Source: Limnohabitans sp.
GTDB lineage: Bacteria; Pseudomonadota; Gammaproteobacteria; Burkholderiales; Burkholderiaceae_C
DNA length: 15,211 nucleotides
NCBI GenBank assembly: GCA_021731425.1
Contig: JAKFXJ010000286.1
Location: forward strand, 1 to 15,211
Direction: 5' to 3'
In this document: piece by piece, positions 13,326 through 15,211 of the stretch
Numbering within the stretch: position 1 is the first letter of the stretch
Layout of the letters: every line of letters begins with the position of its first letter
Translations under genes and position numbers: made by a program
Notes under the pieces: generated by a model
The model's input: only the letters and a program-made list of their open reading frames with translations
Database searches by the model: none
What the model was told of the DNA's origin: nothing

Positions 13326-14272
13326 ACACCATGCTCGAGATTCTGGGCATCACTGTCCCCATTTACTTGACCATTGCCCTGGGCTATGTGTGCACACGCA
13401 TGGGGCTGTTTGCCAAGGCCGAGATGCAGGTGTTTGGCCGTTTCACGCTGCAGTTGGCTTTGCCGGCCTTGTTGTTCAACGCGCTGTCGCAGCGCAGCGT
13501 GGCGGAGATTCTGAACCTGAACTATTTGCTGGCGTATGCCTTGGGGTCTTTGGTGGTGTTGGGCCTAGGCCTGTGGTGGGCGCGGCGGGTGCTGGGCCAG
13601 AGCCTGAGTTACAGCAGCATGATGGCCATGGGCATGTCTTGCCCGAACAGCGGGTTTGTGGGTTACCCGATCATTTTGTTGTCGTTTGGCCCGGTGGCTG
13701 GGGTGGCGCTGGCGCTGAACATGGTGGTCGAAAACTTCTTGTTGTTGCCCTTGCTCTTGGCCATTGCCGATGCGCAGGGCCGACCCGGGCAGTGGAAAAG
13801 CGTGTTGCTGCAGACCGGCAAAAACGTGATGCGCAACCCCATGATTTGGGGTGTGGTGCTGGGCTTCCTGTTTTCTTTGTCGGGCCTGCAGATGCCTGCG
13901 CCTGTGGGTCGCACCATCGATTTGTTTGCCCAGTCCAGTGCGGTGCTGGCGCTGTTTGTGATTGGCGGCTCCTTGGTGGGCTTGCAGGCGCGGGGGCTGC
14001 AGGCCACCGTGCTGCCGATTGCGCTGGGCAAGCTGGTGTTGCACCCGCTGGCCATGTGGGCAGTGTTGGTGTGGTGGGTGCCCATCGAGGACTCGGCTTT
14101 GCGGGCCGCCGCTTTGCTGACCGGGGCCATGCCCATGCTGGGCATCTTCACTATTTTGAATCAGCGCCACGGGCACGGCACGGTGAGCGCTGCGGCCTTG
14201 TTGGTGACCACGGTGTTGTCGTTCTTCTCCCTTAGTGGCTTGCTGTGGCTGTTGCAGCTGCACCCGGTGTGA
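13322..14272 (+). CDS. AEC (auxin efflux carrier) family transporter
   Basis: A 316-residue inner-membrane permease with about ten membrane segments arranged as two five-helix halves. The first half includes VPIYLTIALGYVCTRMGL (12-29) and the signature MGMSCPNSGFVGYPI (103-117), where Asn109, Gly and Pro116 mark the family's broken helix. The second half holds NPMIWGVVLGFLFSLSGL, FVIGGSLVGL and AALLTGAMPMLGIFTIL. AEC-family proteins in proteobacteria are usually linked to organic-acid transport (for example malonate or malate) and not to auxin; the substrate here is unknown. ATG 13322 is preferred; a TTG at 13307 would add five residues. It sits 34 bp after the flippase gene and could be on the same transcript, but its family has no known role in polysaccharide assembly, so it may be a bystander. 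Assignment is firm. Confidence 0.92.
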   Translation: MNTMLEILGITVPIYLTIALGYVCTRMGLFAKAEMQVFGRFTLQLALPALLFNALSQRSVAEILNLNYLLAYALGSLVVLGLGLWWARRVLGQSLSYSSMMAMGMSCPNSGFVGYPIILLSFGPVAGVALALNMVVENFLLLPLLLAIADAQGRPGQWKSVLLQTGKNVMRNPMIWGVVLGFLFSLSGLQMPAPVGRTIDLFAQSSAVLALFVIGGSLVGLQARGLQATVLPIALGKLVLHPLAMWAVLVWWVPIEDSALRAAALLTGAMPMLGIFTILNQRHGHGTVSAAALLVTTVLSFFSLSGLLWLLQLHPV

Positions 14273-14402
14273 GGGGTGTGGTGAAGGCCCTCAGCGCAGT
14301 GTCCCAGGCACCGCGGTGGGTAATGAAAACCAGGCCAGGCGCCGCTGATAGACTTACCGCTTGAAAAATTTCAGCCCCTCTAGCGACCGCACTTGCCCTC
14401 AG
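14273..14402. promoter_or_regulatory. Gap before the Stealth gene, possible weak promoter
   Basis: This 130-bp gap holds a perfect 10-bp dyad CACCGCGGTG (14309-14318). It also has a weak promoter-like pair, TGAAAA (14324-14329) and TAGACT (14349-14354), with a long 19-bp spacer. A transcript starting near 14361 would leave about 40 nt before GTG 14403. No terminator with a T-run is seen after the permease gene. Confidence 0.25.
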
Positions 14403-15211
14403 GTGTCGGCAGACCCCACGCCCGCGAGCTCGCAGCACCTGTGTGACGACCCGATTGATGTGGTGTATTTGTGGGTGGACGGCAATGATTCGAGCTGGCG
14501 GGCCAAGCGCGAGGCGGCTTTGGCGCAATTGCCCCGGGACACGGGCGCGGCCATGGCGCGGTACAGCAATGTGGAGGGCCGCTTTCGGGACAACCACGAG
14601 TTGCGCTACAGCCTGCGGGCACTCGAGCAGTTTTTCCCAGAGCACGGCCATGTGTACATCGTCACCGATGCTCAGGCCCCTGACTGGCTGCGCCCCTCGA
14701 ACCGGCTCACGCTGGTCGACCACCGCGAGCTGATGCCCGAGGCCTCTTTGCCCACCTTCGATTCGGGCCACATAGAATCGTGGATTCACCACATTCCGGG
14801 TTTGTCGGAGCGCTACTTTTACTTCAACGACGATGTGTTTTTGGGCGCACCCTTGAACCCGGCCGACTGGTTCACGCCCGAGGGTTTTTACCTCACTTGG
14901 TCGGACGAGCCACAGGTCACCGACGAGGCCATGCGCATGGATGCGACTTCGCTGGAGAATGCGTGCCGCTTGTCCATTGAGTGGTTGCGTGCACAAGCGA
15001 GCGCCACGCTGGCGGGCGAGGCCTTGCCGCCCAGCCGTCAGCAAGACCCGCTGTACCAAAGCACCTTTCGCACCTTTGCCCATTCGCCCCGGCCCATGCG
15101 GCGTTCGCTGATGCGGGAGCTGGAGCTGACGGCGCCCGAGTTATTTGAGGGGGTGCGCTCGACCGTGTTCCGCAGCTGGGACAAGCCGACCATCGTGTCG
15201 GACTTTGTTCT
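14403..15211 (+). CDS. Stealth-family sugar-phosphate transferase, cut by the right edge
   Basis: The frame runs 269 codons without a stop to the window edge. It shows Stealth conserved region 1 (IDVVYLWVDGND, residues 18-29). Region 2 follows: RFRDNHELRYSLRALEQF (60-77), VYIVTDAQAPDWL (84-96), LPTFDSGHIES (116-126) and LSERYFYFNDDVFLG (134-148). The acidic FNDD (141-144) is the likely metal and nucleotide-sugar site. Stealth proteins transfer hexose-1-phosphate groups, making phosphodiester links in bacterial capsules such as the meningococcal serogroup A polymer; the human GlcNAc-1-phosphotransferase is a relative. The later conserved regions lie beyond the edge or are only partly seen. The start is uncertain: GTG 14403 is preferred, TTG 14361 is possible, and a TAG at 14349 ends the open frame upstream. 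No good ribosome site is seen. It follows the permease by 130 bp. Family assignment is firm. Confidence 0.88.
   Translation, partial: MSADPTPASSQHLCDDPIDVVYLWVDGNDSSWRAKREAALAQLPRDTGAAMARYSNVEGRFRDNHELRYSLRALEQFFPEHGHVYIVTDAQAPDWLRPSNRLTLVDHRELMPEASLPTFDSGHIESWIHHIPGLSERYFYFNDDVFLGAPLNPADWFTPEGFYLTWSDEPQVTDEAMRMDATSLENACRLSIEWLRAQASATLAGEALPPSRQQDPLYQSTFRTFAHSPRPMRRSLMRELELTAPELFEGVRSTVFRSWDKPTIVSDFV

Noticed and set aside
14232..15083. 283-codon minus-strand open frame at the right end
   Set aside because: Antisense to the Stealth gene, whose plus-strand frame holds the IDVVYLWVDGND, RFRDN and FNDD motifs.

Overview
This window is GC-rich (roughly 60-65%), densely packed chromosomal DNA. 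Short gaps, overlapping stop/start codons and the protein types (YggX, subclass IIA-like Fpr, DsbB, YgeA-type racemase, MnmC-type FAD oxidoreductase) suggest a betaproteobacterium of the order Burkholderiales, probably the family Comamonadaceae. That placement comes from general protein resemblance, not from a search. I support 15 protein genes, two of them cut by the window edges. I see no tRNA, rRNA, CRISPR array or insertion sequence.

Left part (1-3756, all minus strand): an unrecognised protein cut by the left edge; a membrane-anchored, stand-alone glutamate-synthase-type FMN/Fe-S protein with its own good sigma70-like promoter; a stand-alone FAD oxidoreductase resembling the C-terminal half of MnmC; and the iron-trafficking protein YggX. 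Centre-left (3757-5776): fpr (ferredoxin/flavodoxin-NADP reductase) diverges from yggX across about 200 bp that hold a 23-bp near-palindrome. dsbB follows and converges on an Lrp/AsnC-family regulator, with a 13-bp overlap of their 3' ends.

Centre (5777-7437): the regulator diverges from an aspartate/glutamate racemase (YgeA/RacD type) and a class II glutamine amidotransferase (YafJ type). A 13-of-15 match to the E. coli Lrp consensus sits between the divergent genes, over the regulator's probable -10 box. This looks like a small amino-acid metabolism unit with local control.

Right part (7438-15211, plus strand): a surface-polysaccharide locus. A 117-bp gap with nested and mutually exclusive stems precedes four genes with overlapping or touching ends: a fusion of a GT4 glycosyltransferase with a polyprenyl-phosphate sugar-1-phosphate transferase, a GT4 glycosyltransferase, a short second GT4-like enzyme, and a Wzx-like flippase. 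An AEC-family permease follows, then the start of a Stealth-family sugar-phosphate transferase that runs off the right edge. Together these suggest Und-PP-linked assembly and export of a glycan that may carry sugar-phosphodiester links. No polymerase, chain-length regulator or outer-membrane exporter is visible here.

The most unusual items are the GT4/sugar-transferase fusion, the alternative stem structure ahead of it, the shared palindrome between yggX and fpr, and the Lrp-like site beside a possibly leaderless start.
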